IMG/VR virus record: IMGVR_UViG_3300046328_000278
Coordinates: 1 to 29,662 of that record
Direction: 5' to 3' (one strand)
DNA from: a virus
Length of the DNA stretch: 29,662 nt
A model generated the notes under the pieces. It saw only the letters and a program-made list of their open reading frames with translations. It had not been told where the DNA came from and did no database searches. Numbering within the stretch: the first letter of the stretch is position 1; each line of letters opens with the position of its first letter. A program made the translations under genes and the position numbers. Shown here piece by piece: positions 1 to 8,623 of the stretch.

Positions 1-1344
1 GTGCGTCTACGAAGAATCTCTTATGACGAAGCAAGAGGTATCTATCAAGGTAGATACAAAGACCAGAGTGGTAAAGACCTGTTTGACTACGTTCAAGCAG
101 GACAGACTAGATACTACATGGCAGGTCAAGAGAATCAAACATTATACGATGTAGAGTGGACAGAAGCCGACCAGAATATGGTACAAGAGCTTACTATCCT
201 CTATCGTGGTGAGGACTTAGAGGTTACGTTTGTCGGAGGAGTATTTATGGGTACTCAAGAAGATGTCTATAACTCTAACCCATTCAAACACAGACGTATG
301 TCTTGCATTGCAAACAAGTGGGTATCTATTCCTGTCTATGCTTTTGCAAAGTCAGGCTTCGAGCCACTAGACCCTGCAGGACGTTTTGCATACTACAAGT
401 CAGCATGTTTTAAAGAGTTCTGGGACGATGCAGGACAAAACAAGATGCATCAGATTGCATTTGATGGAACGTACCTTGATGTTATTAAGCCACTCTTTAT
501 GTCAGGAGTAGGTAAGGTGGACTCTACTGTGATGGTTCCTGGTGCTACTGTAGGAATGCCAATGGGAGCATCTGTGACTCCTTATCAGCTTGGTCCGAAC
601 CTACAAGCTGCACTCGCTATGATGCGACAAGAGACAGATGATATGTCTGAGAGTACACAGGATAAGATCCAGTCAGGAGTTGCTTCAAAAGGCGTGACAG
701 CATACGCTACTCAAAAAGCAGAGCAGAACGCACAGGTTATTCTAGGAGTACTCGGTCTTATGATTGCAGACCTTGTTGTACAGATAGGAGAACTTGTTAT
801 GGATGATATTATTATGCACACTACGGTAGGTGAGGTGGACGCTACTGTGCCTGAAGCTCTTGCTATGAAGTATCGAAAGATTAAGCTACAGGGAAAGGAG
901 GCAGGTAAGGACGTTACCAACACTATCGAGTTCTCATCAGATATGATGGGAGAGCATATGACCAAAGAGAAGGCTAACGACCTTGAATGGGATATGTTCG
1001 ACAAAGCAGGAGGCATGGATGCCACTACTCGTAACTATAAAGTTAACCCTTACAAGTTCGCAAGAACAACCTTTGCACTACGAATGGATGCAGAACAAAT
1101 AGTGTCACGCTCTATGGGTACTGATAAACTACGAAAGGACAGAGCATTCAACATGCTTATGGATCCACGTGTTATGCCTTACATCAACCCTCAAGCAGTG
1201 GTCGACAAATATGTGCTTGAGGAATTCTCCGATGGTGATCCTGATCAATTCAAGAAGCCAGAAGGAGGAAACCAAGATATGATTAGTCAAATAATGGGTC
1301 AGAAGCCGACAGCTGAAATTCCTCAGCCCATGGCTATGGCTTAA
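1..1344 (+). CDS. Phage portal protein, C-terminal part (5' truncated by window edge)
   Basis: The frame is open from base 1 to a TAA at 1342-1344, so the visible 447 residues probably lack an N-terminus; the GTG at base 1 is unlikely to be the true start. The portal forms the ring at the capsid vertex through which DNA is packaged and ejected. The region around residues 220-280 (segments QSGVASKGVTAYATQKAEQN and a long helix) matches the stem/crown helical part of podovirus-type portals. The Gln/Pro/Met-rich tail resembles the flexible portal C-terminus. Position directly before a scaffold, decoration and capsid block supports the call. Family assignment is from sequence recognition and gene order, not from a search. 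Confidence 0.75.
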   Translation: MRLRRISYDEARGIYQGRYKDQSGKDLFDYVQAGQTRYYMAGQENQTLYDVEWTEADQNMVQELTILYRGEDLEVTFVGGVFMGTQEDVYNSNPFKHRRMSCIANKWVSIPVYAFAKSGFEPLDPAGRFAYYKSACFKEFWDDAGQNKMHQIAFDGTYLDVIKPLFMSGVGKVDSTVMVPGATVGMPMGASVTPYQLGPNLQAALAMMRQETDDMSESTQDKIQSGVASKGVTAYATQKAEQNAQVILGVLGLMIADLVVQIGELVMDDIIMHTTVGEVDATVPEALAMKYRKIKLQGKEAGKDVTNTIEFSSDMMGEHMTKEKANDLEWDMFDKAGGMDATTRNYKVNPYKFARTTFALRMDAEQIVSRSMGTDKLRKDRAFNMLMDPRVMPYINPQAVVDKYVLEEFSDGDPDQFKKPEGGNQDMISQIMGQKPTAEIPQPMAMA

Positions 1345-1447
1345 TACAAAATTATTAAAAAAGCAAACAAACAACTCCCTCTTCATAAGCAAGTGGCAAC
1401 AGGGAAAAGTGTTAAAAATTATAAAAAGTGTGTTAAGTAATAAATAT

Positions 1448-1639
1448 ATGTCAAAACTATATACATGGGCAGCAAATCCCGCAAAGTTACAGCGAGCAAT
1501 TGCAAAACTAGTCTCAAGAAATGGTACAGAAGCAGAAATCAAAGAAGAATATATCCTTATTGGTGGTCTTGTTGTTGAGCCAGAAGAGGAAAAGGTTGAA
1601 GAATCTCCTAAGCTAAAGAAAGCAAAGAAGAATGCTTAG
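1448..1639 (+). CDS. Small basic protein, unknown function
   Basis: 63 residues if started at the ATG at 1448, which has an A/T-rich leader (AATAAATAT before ATG) like other genes here. An in-frame GTG at 1409 would add 13 residues but has no comparable context. The protein begins MSKLYTWAANPAKLQRAIAK, has a Val/Glu-rich middle and ends in a Lys-rich tail (KLKKAKKNA). No cysteines, no membrane segment. Its stop lies inside the next gene (8-base overlap), so the two are probably translated together. It sits between portal and scaffold, so a head-assembly accessory is possible, but no family is recognised. Confidence 0.6.
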   Translation: MSKLYTWAANPAKLQRAIAKLVSRNGTEAEIKEEYILIGGLVVEPEEEKVEESPKLKKAKKNA

Positions 1640-2018
1640 TAAGCTACTTTCAAAAGTAATAGTGCTCGCTCTGCGTAGTGTTCGTATTACCGGCGAAGAT
1701 AAGGCTAGGGTTACCACTGTGCTTCTAAGTAACATCGGTGCGCTTCCATTCAGGGACGTATTTGCTTACGATCTAGATGGTAGCGTCTATGTGAACGGCA
1801 AGAAGCTGAGTCAAGAGCAATTGATAGCTTTAAAAGAAAGCTGTAAAGCTCTTAATGATTCTTTTTCGAGGAAACTTATTAACGAGCAAATCAGGTTTAT
1901 AGCTGTCAACGAAGGAGTCCATAAAGGTCTTAACTCGGATATGATACTATTTGCTAAAGCAGCCCTGTGGGTAATGGATCAAGAGGAGACAATGATATCC
2001 ACACTTATGAACAGGTAA
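1632..2018 (+). CDS. Hypothetical protein between portal and scaffold
   Basis: 128 residues, starting inside the end of the preceding small gene (8-base overlap). Mixed alpha/beta composition; the segment VFAYDLDGSVYVNGKKLSQE looks like a beta hairpin followed by a helix, and the C-terminal half is helical (HKGLNSDMILFAKAALWVMD). No zinc motif or clear transmembrane segment; the N-terminus is hydrophobic (MLSKLLSKVIVLALRSV) but interrupted by charges. I do not recognise the family. Its place in the head module suggests a packaging or head role by context only. A probable promoter for the capsid genes starts just after its stop. Confidence 0.6.
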   Translation: MLSKLLSKVIVLALRSVRITGEDKARVTTVLLSNIGALPFRDVFAYDLDGSVYVNGKKLSQEQLIALKESCKALNDSFSRKLINEQIRFIAVNEGVHKGLNSDMILFAKAALWVMDQEETMISTLMNR

Positions 2019-2022
2019 CGGT

Positions 2023-2058
2023 TTGCATTCTATCGTGGAAGTATTACACTAATAACAT
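2023..2058 (+). promoter_or_regulatory. Candidate promoter for scaffold/capsid operon with ATAACGTAC operator
   Basis: TTGCAT (2023-2028), a 16-base spacer, then TACACT (2045-2050), predicting a start near 2057. The 9-mer ATAACGTAC lies at 2057-2065, right at the predicted start. The same TTGC[AG]T box and 9-mer occur at the promoters near 22424-22459 and 26395-26423. The motif match is modest (TACACT is 4/6 to consensus) but the shared elements raise confidence. Confidence 0.45.
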
Positions 2059-2065
2059 AACGTAC

Positions 2066-2115
2066 CTCTCACGTAAAGAGAGATGCACAAAAACGCACTT
2101 GCGGCTATAACGCAA
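2066..2115 (+). other. Folded leader of the scaffold gene
   Basis: Two short hairpins lie in the 107-base gap before the scaffold gene: CTCTC (2066-2070) with GAGAG (2078-2082), and TTGCG (2099-2103) with CGCAA (2111-2115). The second ends ten bases before the ATG at 2126. They could protect the 5' end or modulate initiation of an abundant transcript. Both stems are only 5 bp. Confidence 0.35.
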
Positions 2116-2125
2116 ATATCAATAT

Positions 2126-2746
2126 ATGACTGAAATAAATAAAGGAGATGGGGAAAAAGAAAAAGTTATACCTCCTGTAACTAAGGAAGGAGAAGGGGCA
2201 GACGCTCCTAAACCTGACGAACAGAATCCTTTGAAAAAAGAACTTGAGAAAGTTCAGAATAAAGGCGAAGGAAGAACCAAGAAAGAGAAACTACTTTATA
2301 CTAAACAACGTATTGAGGAACAGCTCCGAGAAATGGAAGGTGAAGAGTCAAATGACTTAGACGAAGACGATGACACGCCTGTAACAAAGGGTATGCTCCG
2401 AGAAATGCAAGCAAAAAGTGTTGTGAAAACTGCACTTGATCTTACAGAAGACATATCTGACGATACAGAAAAAGCTCTCGTTCAATATCATATAAAAAAC
2501 ACCATCCGTACTACTGGTAATCCAGCCGAAGACCTTAAACTTGCGCGAGCAATCGTAAACTCTGTTAAAAACAGTCAAATAGCAGAGGAAGTTGTAAGGA
2601 AAGGCGAGGCAAGACAACACTCAAACGGTTCAGGTGGGGCAGGAAAGAGTGAGAAAGTTCTAGAGCTATCAGCTGAAGAACTTCCATTCATGAGTGCACC
2701 ATTCAATATGACCAAAGAGCAAATCATTGCTGCGAGACCTAAATAG
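2126..2746 (+). CDS. Probable capsid scaffolding protein
   Basis: 206 residues, very rich in Glu, Lys and Asp and poor in hydrophobics in the first half. An acidic patch (SNDLDEDDDTPVTKG) lies near residues 75-90, followed by predicted helices and a Gly/Ser linker (SNGSGGAGKS) near residue 165-175. Phage scaffolding proteins are helical, highly charged, 150-300 residues long and encoded just before the major capsid protein, as here; they line the inside of the procapsid and leave on maturation. The start at 2126 has an AT-rich leader without SD. Function is inferred from composition and gene order. Confidence 0.65.
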   Translation: MTEINKGDGEKEKVIPPVTKEGEGADAPKPDEQNPLKKELEKVQNKGEGRTKKEKLLYTKQRIEEQLREMEGEESNDLDEDDDTPVTKGMLREMQAKSVVKTALDLTEDISDDTEKALVQYHIKNTIRTTGNPAEDLKLARAIVNSVKNSQIAEEVVRKGEARQHSNGSGGAGKSEKVLELSAEELPFMSAPFNMTKEQIIAARPK

Positions 2747-2802
2747 CCAGGTCACAAAGGTTTCTGTAACTTACAAAGTTTTAATTTACATTAACTAAAT
2801 TT

Positions 2803-3279
2803 ATGGCACGATACGACATAAAAGTACTGTCACCAATTGAGCTTCCTTTTTCTCAGACCCCTATTGTGGCGTCAGGTACAACCGCTTCTATAAAAGCTGG
2901 TGAGCCTACAAAAGCAGGATCAGCCGGTGCAGTAGCAATCATGGTGGACGCTGATGGTACATCATCACAGAGATTTACTGGTATTGCAAAGTCAGATTCA
3001 TCTGAAACAGCATCAGCGGCAGGAAACGTACAAGTATGGCTTCCTCTCCCTGGTATGATTTACGCTGCTAAGGCTAAGTCATTTGCTGCGGCAGACACAC
3101 AAGCTGAAATTGACGCGCTTTACTACAAGCGTGTGATATTTGACCTTACAAGTGGTGCTTGGACAATCGATACAGCTGCAGCAGATAACACTGCTAACGC
3201 TGTTGTAATTGTTGGTGGAGAGTTTCAGACAGGTACTGTTTACTTTGCTTATTCATACGGTTCTACAATTTTTGAATAA
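2803..3279 (+). CDS. Probable head decoration protein
   Basis: 158 residues, rich in Ala, Ser, Thr and Gly with almost no long helices, typical of small beta-rich virion proteins. Blocks such as KAGEPTKAGSAGAVAIMVDA and NVQVWLPLPGMIYAAKAKSF resemble phage proteins that bind the outside of the capsid lattice and stabilise it after expansion. It sits between the scaffold and major capsid genes, the usual place for a decoration protein. The start is at an ATG with leader TAACTAAATTT and no SD. A head-fibre base protein is an alternative. Confidence 0.6.
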   Translation: MARYDIKVLSPIELPFSQTPIVASGTTASIKAGEPTKAGSAGAVAIMVDADGTSSQRFTGIAKSDSSETASAAGNVQVWLPLPGMIYAAKAKSFAAADTQAEIDALYYKRVIFDLTSGAWTIDTAAADNTANAVVIVGGEFQTGTVYFAYSYGSTIFE

Positions 3280-3311
3280 ACTTTATTAATCTCTAATCAT
3301 AAAATAACACT

Positions 3312-4241
3312 ATGGATCAGAATACCAGCCCGAATCTAAACCTAGTCAAGACCGCTCTTGATAAGCTTTTTGATGAGGCAACAACAGAACAAGCAGTAAC
3401 AGGAAAAGCTCTTGCTACTGACCCTCTTGTGTTTACACAAGATACAGCAACCAATGCAGCAGTTGTTTCAACTGTCATCGGTGGTGGAGGTTACTTTGAC
3501 AAGACTCTTAACGACGTAGGACTTAACAAGAATGCAACAGTTTCTTCTCCTGCTCCTAAGACAACTCTTATCGCTCAGTTCAAGAAAGACTTACCTATTG
3601 CAAGAACTTTCATGGCTGACCAGCAACTCTCAGCAGTTTCTAAAGCGGTAAAGCAGCAAGCACTTACATGGACTGCTTCACAGCAAAGAAACGCATTCTC
3701 TGTGTACGCTCTTGGTTTTACTACACAGCTTACAATTGACGGCGTGGCTACTTTCAGCAACTCGCACATCAACGCTAACGGAGATACAGTTGACAACCTT
3801 GAGACAGGCGCTCTTACAGATGCTAACCTTAATATCATGGTTAACTCACTTCGCACACAGCTTTCACAAACTGGTGTAGTTCTCGGATACGAGCCTAAGT
3901 TCCTTCTTACTCCTTCAATCACTCATCAGACTGGTATGACGGTTGCTAAGTCAGTTCTTAGAGCAGGAACAGGAAACAACGATCTTAACTACTTTTCAGA
4001 AATGTATCCTGGAATGAAGGTTGTGTACTCTCCATTCCTTGACGCTACTTCTACAACTGCATATTTCCTCGGATCTAACTCTCACGGAATTGTGCGATTT
4101 GAAAGAGAAGCTTTCTTCACAAAGCTTGTGAACTGGGATAATGATCTTAACGACCAATACCGCTACAAGATGAGAGCGCGCGAGGAAGTTGATGCTATCG
4201 AATATTCAGCTCTTGTCGGTTCAACGGGAACTACAGCGTAG
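3312..4241 (+). CDS. Major capsid protein, probably HK97 fold
   Basis: 309 residues. The N-terminal segment (residues 1-40) is helical; the rest alternates beta strands and helices. Features matching capsid proteins of the Mu gpT/HK97-like type are the central LGYEPKFLLTPSITHQTGMT block near residue 197-215 and the C-terminal region with NWDNDLNDQYRYKMRAREEV, a conserved ending in which the chain describes the spine helix and P-domain strands. Length and position after scaffold and decoration genes fit. It forms the icosahedral shell. The start lies six bases after TAAAAT (3300-3305), so part of its message could be leaderless. Confidence 0.75.
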   Translation: MDQNTSPNLNLVKTALDKLFDEATTEQAVTGKALATDPLVFTQDTATNAAVVSTVIGGGGYFDKTLNDVGLNKNATVSSPAPKTTLIAQFKKDLPIARTFMADQQLSAVSKAVKQQALTWTASQQRNAFSVYALGFTTQLTIDGVATFSNSHINANGDTVDNLETGALTDANLNIMVNSLRTQLSQTGVVLGYEPKFLLTPSITHQTGMTVAKSVLRAGTGNNDLNYFSEMYPGMKVVYSPFLDATSTTAYFLGSNSHGIVRFEREAFFTKLVNWDNDLNDQYRYKMRAREEVDAIEYSALVGSTGTTA

Positions 4242-4268
4242 TCTTATTAACTAAATTAATAAACCACT

Positions 4269-4625
4269 ATGTCTTTCACAACTCCACAGTGTACAAACTT
4301 TACAAGAGTTGACGTAGACAACGGTACAGGTGTATCGACTGCAGGAGCTGCAACAGTAAACGCTCAAGTAGGACAGATAACTACTGAAGCACTTACTACA
4401 GCGGCAGGAGCAACCTATACCTTTACTCTCACTAACTCTTTAATCAGAGCAACGTCAGTTGTTTTGGTAACGGTAGGAAGAGGAACAGCAACGACTGGAG
4501 AACCAGTTGTGCAGTTCTTAACTCCTGCTGCAGGGTCTGCAGTAATCTTAGTTCGTAACGTAGCAGCAGCTGCTGCACTTAACGGTACAATTACGGTTAA
4601 CTTCGCAGTCTTCAACATGGCGTAG
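4269..4625 (+). CDS. Small beta-rich phage structural protein
   Basis: 118 residues, almost entirely Thr/Val/Ala/Gly beta sequence. The patterns TTEALTTAAGATYTFTLTNS, SVVLVTVGRGT and VRNVAAAAALNGTITVNFAV are those of a widespread small virion protein found just after the major capsid gene in many environmental phages, probably a head surface or vertex protein. No cysteine, no helix-forming stretch. It is followed by a hairpin at 4628-4668. The start is an ATG with leader AACCACT, no SD. Exact role unknown. Confidence 0.55.
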   Translation: MSFTTPQCTNFTRVDVDNGTGVSTAGAATVNAQVGQITTEALTTAAGATYTFTLTNSLIRATSVVLVTVGRGTATTGEPVVQFLTPAAGSAVILVRNVAAAAALNGTITVNFAVFNMA

Positions 4626-4627
4626 TG

Positions 4628-4668
4628 CCTACTCGATTCATGACTCACAAGTCGTGAGTCGGAATAGG
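4628..4668 (+). other. Intergenic hairpin between two small head genes
   Basis: GACTCAC (4642-4648) pairs perfectly with GTGAGTC (4654-4660) around a 5-base loop. The stem can extend through TTC/GAA (4637-4639/4662-4664) and CCTA/TAGG (4628-4631/4665-4668). No U-run follows, so a simple intrinsic terminator is unlikely; an mRNA-processing or stabilising element that sets capsid gene dosage is more likely. Confidence 0.55.
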
Positions 4669-4697
4669 TATTAACATTATTAAAATAAAACAAAACT

Positions 4698-5051
4698 ATG
4701 CAAGGACAATTTAATCCAATCACAATCACGTTAGCTGCAAACAGAACATCTCTTGTGCAACTTACTGCTCAAGGCGATCTTAAAACGTCTGATTCAGCAC
4801 TTTACGTGAATACTGCAGCATCTGTGCTTATAAAAACTGGTCCAGGCAATCTTGTTGGAATGACTATCAACTCACATATAACAGGCACAGTAAAGTTTTG
4901 GGATAACACATCTGCTGCTACAACAGTCCTTGTAGAAACGATGACACTGGCTGTCGGAGAAAGAAACATTCCATTCTATGGGGCTAAGTTCAACACAGGT
5001 CTGTTCATAACCATTGGTGGAACTGCTAACGTAACTGTATACTACAACTAA
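4698..5051 (+). CDS. Small beta-rich structural protein, second of a pair
   Basis: 117 residues, beta-rich, nearly the same length as the protein before it. The core GNLVGMTINSHITGTVKFWD followed by an Asn-Thr turn and the ending GLFITIGGTANVTVYYN match a common class of small phage proteins seen after the capsid gene, possibly a trimeric decoration or head-fibre protein. No cysteines or membrane segments. The leader is AAAACAAAACT before ATG. Whether it is a distant paralogue of its neighbour cannot be decided by eye. Confidence 0.55.
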   Translation: MQGQFNPITITLAANRTSLVQLTAQGDLKTSDSALYVNTAASVLIKTGPGNLVGMTINSHITGTVKFWDNTSAATTVLVETMTLAVGERNIPFYGAKFNTGLFITIGGTANVTVYYN

Positions 5052-5055
5052 CACT

Positions 5056-6237
5056 ATGGCTGTACTTAAAACCGTATCAAATCTTAGAGATTCGGTGGCA
5101 GCTCTCCTCAGTGGTGTTGACATTGATAACGTCGAAAATCTGAACGGCGCGCTCGAACGTGCGGCACGTACTTTAGTGCAAAAAGCTGATGTTCCAGAAG
5201 CTTCTGGAAAGCAAAACATTGTGCTCTATTCAAATGTCTATAACTATCTTTGTGACAGCAATATATTCGGCACAGCGGTCAACGATATCAGGCCACAAGG
5301 GGTGAGTAGACTTGCAAGCGACACAGTGGCAAAGCGTCCGGGAGAGCAATTTGATCGCACAAAGGGTTATCTTCCTAATGGGACAATGTTTACCTTTGAG
5401 TATATAAACGGTGCTCCGACCATTCGCATCGTTTCTCAGCAACCAACCCAGCATATCAACCTTGACCAGATGAACGCTGCGACAGGTTGGGCGGCAGCAG
5501 GAAGCGCATCAGCTCTTACTCAAGACACGGGAGTATTTTACGAGTCACCTGCCTCACTTCGCTTCCTACTCACAGGCTCTTCTACTGGAACACTTACAAA
5601 AACCCTTACCAACCCCCTTGATATGACCTCTTATGAGGACGTAGGAGTAGCATTCCTTGCAATCCGCATACCAGACGGCGCTACAGCCTCAAATCTTACG
5701 TCTATCGGGCTAAGAGTAGGGTCAAACGCTTCAAATTATGACACCGTATCTAGCACGACTGGCTTTCTAGGTGCTTGGGTATCAGGTGACTGGCTACTTG
5801 TAGCCTTTGACTTCTCTGCTGCAACCTCTACCGGGACACCAACGTGGAGCGCTATTGACTATGTGCAAGTGTCACTTGCCCATACCGGAACATTCACCAA
5901 CTTTAGAGTAGGAGGGCTTTGGATGTCGCTTCCTTCTCCTGCGCAGATACTTTATCAGTCAGCAGCAATCTTTAAGGCATCAGGTGCGGCTGCTTCTACG
6001 ACTATAACCACAGTAGATGACCAAATACTGCTTAATGACCCAGCTTACACGCTGTATGAGTACGAATCAGCTATCTCTATCTTGTTTCAAACTGGGGGTG
6101 GTTCAAACGATTCAACTATCGCTAAGTTTACCAACGTCTTACAAGGCAATGGTTCGGATTCTTTTGGGTTATACGGTCTTTATCGAGGAGACAACCCTAG
6201 TGAGGAAATAAGAACTGTTGGAAGTTATTATGATTAA
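5056..6237 (+). CDS. Probable head-tail connector-region protein with inserted beta-sandwich
   Basis: 393 residues. The N-terminal 130 residues are helical then mixed (ALLSGVDIDNVENLNGALER, KQNIVLYSNVYNYLCDSN) and the C-terminal 90 return to a helical/mixed pattern. Residues about 135-295 look like a separate beta-sandwich of carbohydrate-binding-module type: INLDQMNAATGWAAAG at its start, then a Ser/Gly/Thr-rich strand series with FTNFRVGGLWM at its end. Gene position between small head proteins and the nozzle-like protein suggests an adaptor at the portal vertex. It begins four bases after the previous stop. The role is contextual; the inserted domain is inferred from pattern only. Confidence 0.5.
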   Translation: MAVLKTVSNLRDSVAALLSGVDIDNVENLNGALERAARTLVQKADVPEASGKQNIVLYSNVYNYLCDSNIFGTAVNDIRPQGVSRLASDTVAKRPGEQFDRTKGYLPNGTMFTFEYINGAPTIRIVSQQPTQHINLDQMNAATGWAAAGSASALTQDTGVFYESPASLRFLLTGSSTGTLTKTLTNPLDMTSYEDVGVAFLAIRIPDGATASNLTSIGLRVGSNASNYDTVSSTTGFLGAWVSGDWLLVAFDFSAATSTGTPTWSAIDYVQVSLAHTGTFTNFRVGGLWMSLPSPAQILYQSAAIFKASGAAASTTITTVDDQILLNDPAYTLYEYESAISILFQTGGGSNDSTIAKFTNVLQGNGSDSFGLYGLYRGDNPSEEIRTVGSYYD

Positions 6238-6240
6238 ACT

Positions 6241-8598
6241 ATGTCAGATCAAGCCGGAAACAAAAACTTTGACATAAAAACTATCTCAGATTTCTCTGGG
6301 TATATTTCGTCTATTGATAAAACAAAAGTGTCTTCAAATGTTGTTGTTAAGGGTTCGCTTAACATGTATAAGAAAGATTCAGGAACCTGGGCTACCAGAG
6401 AAGGGCAGAAAAGATTAGGGGCTATTGATACAACCCTTTCCCCTATCTCATCAGCATATGTGTGGAATACTTCGTGGGGCGCTACACTTCCACTTGTTGT
6501 GTCTAACTCAAACCTTTATGTAGTTTACGGAGCTTCTTCTACATGGTACTCCTTAGCCTCTGGCCTTACTAAGACAAGGTATGTATTCGACAAGTGGTAT
6601 GACGACAGTCAGAAGAAAGACAGGCTTCTCTTTGTAAATGGCACTTCAAGTCTCGGTAATTGGAGCGGCGGTATTTCAACAATAGCAAGCGGTAACTTTT
6701 CTACAGGACAAGTGGCGCTCATAGCACCAACCCCAACAGCGGCAGGATCTAACTACACAGTTGGTGATATCCTTACTATTTCCACAGGGGGCACACTAGC
6801 TACTGTGAGTGTTGACTCTGTAGGCACTGGTACAATACTTACTGTTGCGGTGGCAAACGGTGGTTACAATTATAAAGTAGGAGACGTTCTTACTCTTATC
6901 GGTGGCGATAGGGCAACAGGGGGTACAGTCACTGTGTCTACAATTGGTGGATCAGGTGAGATTACAGCTGTAACACTTACAACGCCTGGTATCGGCTTTT
7001 TGGGGGGCTTTGGGTATCAAGTGTCTGGTGGTGTCGGAAGAGGGGCGATTATAACAGCGAGCACAGTGTCTACAGCAGGGAGTGTAACATCTCTTTCGCT
7101 TGTTTCTCCTGGAACGACTTACACTACCGGTGCAGGAAAAGCAACAACCGGAGGGACTGGTACAGGATGCACTGTGAATATAATAACCATAGCAACTGGA
7201 AGGATAACCAAGCTAGACACAGCCACAACATTCAAACGGGATGGTTTTGCAGACTCTGGAGGGATAAAAATAGGGGCTTCTACCTTTGTTTATAGCTACG
7301 TGGTGGGAAACTTTCTAGTTGGCATAGACATTGACCCTTCGTCTATCGTATCTGGCACTGTGGGGCTACAGACTGTAACGACATACACGAATTTCTTGCC
7401 GCAAAATGCGCTGAGTGATTTCATAAAAGTAATAAACAATAGAGTATACTCTGGTTCCTATAACTCAAGACTCATTAATATATCTTCCTCTGCTGATTTT
7501 ACAAACTTTACTGTGCCAAGTTCTACAGTGCCGGGAAGTGCTAACTTACTTATACTTGATAGTAACGCTGTTGGCATTGGAGTAAGGCAAGGAAACCCAC
7601 ACATAGGTTTTGGTAATTCTTCTTGGATGGTAGTTACTTATCCAACATACACAAACTCTGCTGGAGTGCTCTTAGAGAAGATAACGCCAGACGTAAAGCC
7701 GGTGGCAAACCTAGCCGCGCCGTTTGCTCATGAGTTTATAGATACTGTTGGCGACACTTTGGTTTACTTAGCGCAAGATCAGCAAGTGAGAACGTTTGGA
7801 GACTTTGCAAACTTATTCACTCCTAAATACCCTTCTCTTTCTCAACACATAAAGACAGAGCTTGAGGAGGAGGTCTTTACTGGCGGCGCGCTTAGGTGCA
7901 TAGGTGATATGACATATCTTATAGCCCCTAACTCTGGGAAAGTGTACATTTATAAGGTAAGAGAATCGCCTGACCAAGCTGGAAATGTCGTAGCAGAAAG
8001 ATTGTGGTTCGCGCCTTTTGTGTGGAGTGTAACAAGAGTTGATGTCATAAGAGGGGTAATTTATGGGTTTTCAAGCCAAAATCCACAGATATATCAGTTA
8101 TGGGATACAAATCAGTGGTACGACGACTGCCCTGCGGATGAGCAATTGCCGTACTCTTGTGTGCTTGCTTTTGCGTATAGAACAACTGTTCAGCGTTCTC
8201 CGCTTCAAAGTTTTGATAAAATATACACGGAAGGGTACCTAGCGCCTGGCGCAGTACTAACTCTTTTAGTTAATTACGAATATGGTGGAGCAAAAAGCCA
8301 AACACAAGTGCCAATAAATAGCGTAGCTCTTCCTGCTTATACACTTACTCCATCAGTGCTATCTTTAGGAGACGAATCTCTTGGAGAGGCTTCTTTAGGA
8401 GATGATCTTTTAGACGATGGTATGTCCATTCCTAAGTTTAAAGTGATAAACTCATTATCAGATCCGAACTGCTTTGAGTGGCAGCCAGTGTACTTTTCGG
8501 ACTTAGCAAACTCAAGGTGGGAGATCTTGGCAACAGGATCTAATGCCACGATATCGAAGGAAGATCCTGTTTACATTATCAACAAACGAAGAACTTAA
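6241..8598 (+). CDS. Probable tail nozzle/hub protein (P22 gp10 / T7 gp12-like)
   Basis: 785 residues, mostly beta. The N-terminus contains NVVVKGSLNMYKKDSGTWAT followed by a glycine-containing turn, the motif typical of podovirus tail-tube/stabilisation proteins in which a first strand leads to an RxG turn. Residues roughly 160-320 carry three glycine-rich imperfect repeats of the form Gly-x-Tyr-x-x-Gly-Asp-(Ile/Val)-Leu-Thr, probably an inserted fibre-like or beta-helical domain. The C-terminus has LGDESLGEASLGDDLLDDG, a short LGDxxLGE repeat, then a domain ending in Trp-rich strands. In this family six copies form the distal nozzle closing the portal channel. The call rests on length, composition and gene order. 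Confidence 0.55.
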   Translation: MSDQAGNKNFDIKTISDFSGYISSIDKTKVSSNVVVKGSLNMYKKDSGTWATREGQKRLGAIDTTLSPISSAYVWNTSWGATLPLVVSNSNLYVVYGASSTWYSLASGLTKTRYVFDKWYDDSQKKDRLLFVNGTSSLGNWSGGISTIASGNFSTGQVALIAPTPTAAGSNYTVGDILTISTGGTLATVSVDSVGTGTILTVAVANGGYNYKVGDVLTLIGGDRATGGTVTVSTIGGSGEITAVTLTTPGIGFLGGFGYQVSGGVGRGAIITASTVSTAGSVTSLSLVSPGTTYTTGAGKATTGGTGTGCTVNIITIATGRITKLDTATTFKRDGFADSGGIKIGASTFVYSYVVGNFLVGIDIDPSSIVSGTVGLQTVTTYTNFLPQNALSDFIKVINNRVYSGSYNSRLINISSSADFTNFTVPSSTVPGSANLLILDSNAVGIGVRQGNPHIGFGNSSWMVVTYPTYTNSAGVLLEKITPDVKPVANLAAPFAHEFIDTVGDTLVYLAQDQQVRTFGDFANLFTPKYPSLSQHIKTELEEEVFTGGALRCIGDMTYLIAPNSGKVYIYKVRESPDQAGNVVAERLWFAPFVWSVTRVDVIRGVIYGFSSQNPQIYQLWDTNQWYDDCPADEQLPYSCVLAFAYRTTVQRSPLQSFDKIYTEGYLAPGAVLTLLVNYEYGGAKSQTQVPINSVALPAYTLTPSVLSLGDESLGEASLGDDLLDDGMSIPKFKVINSLSDPNCFEWQPVYFSDLANSRWEILATGSNATISKEDPVYIINKRRT

Positions 8599-8623
8599 TT
8601 TAATAGTATACTAAAATAAAAAT

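Noticed and set aside
2083-2133. Possible 16-codon leader peptide (MHKNALAAITQISIYD) ending across the scaffold start
   Set aside because: The overlap with the ATG at 2126 is suggestive, but the ORF is very short with no codon or conservation evidence.
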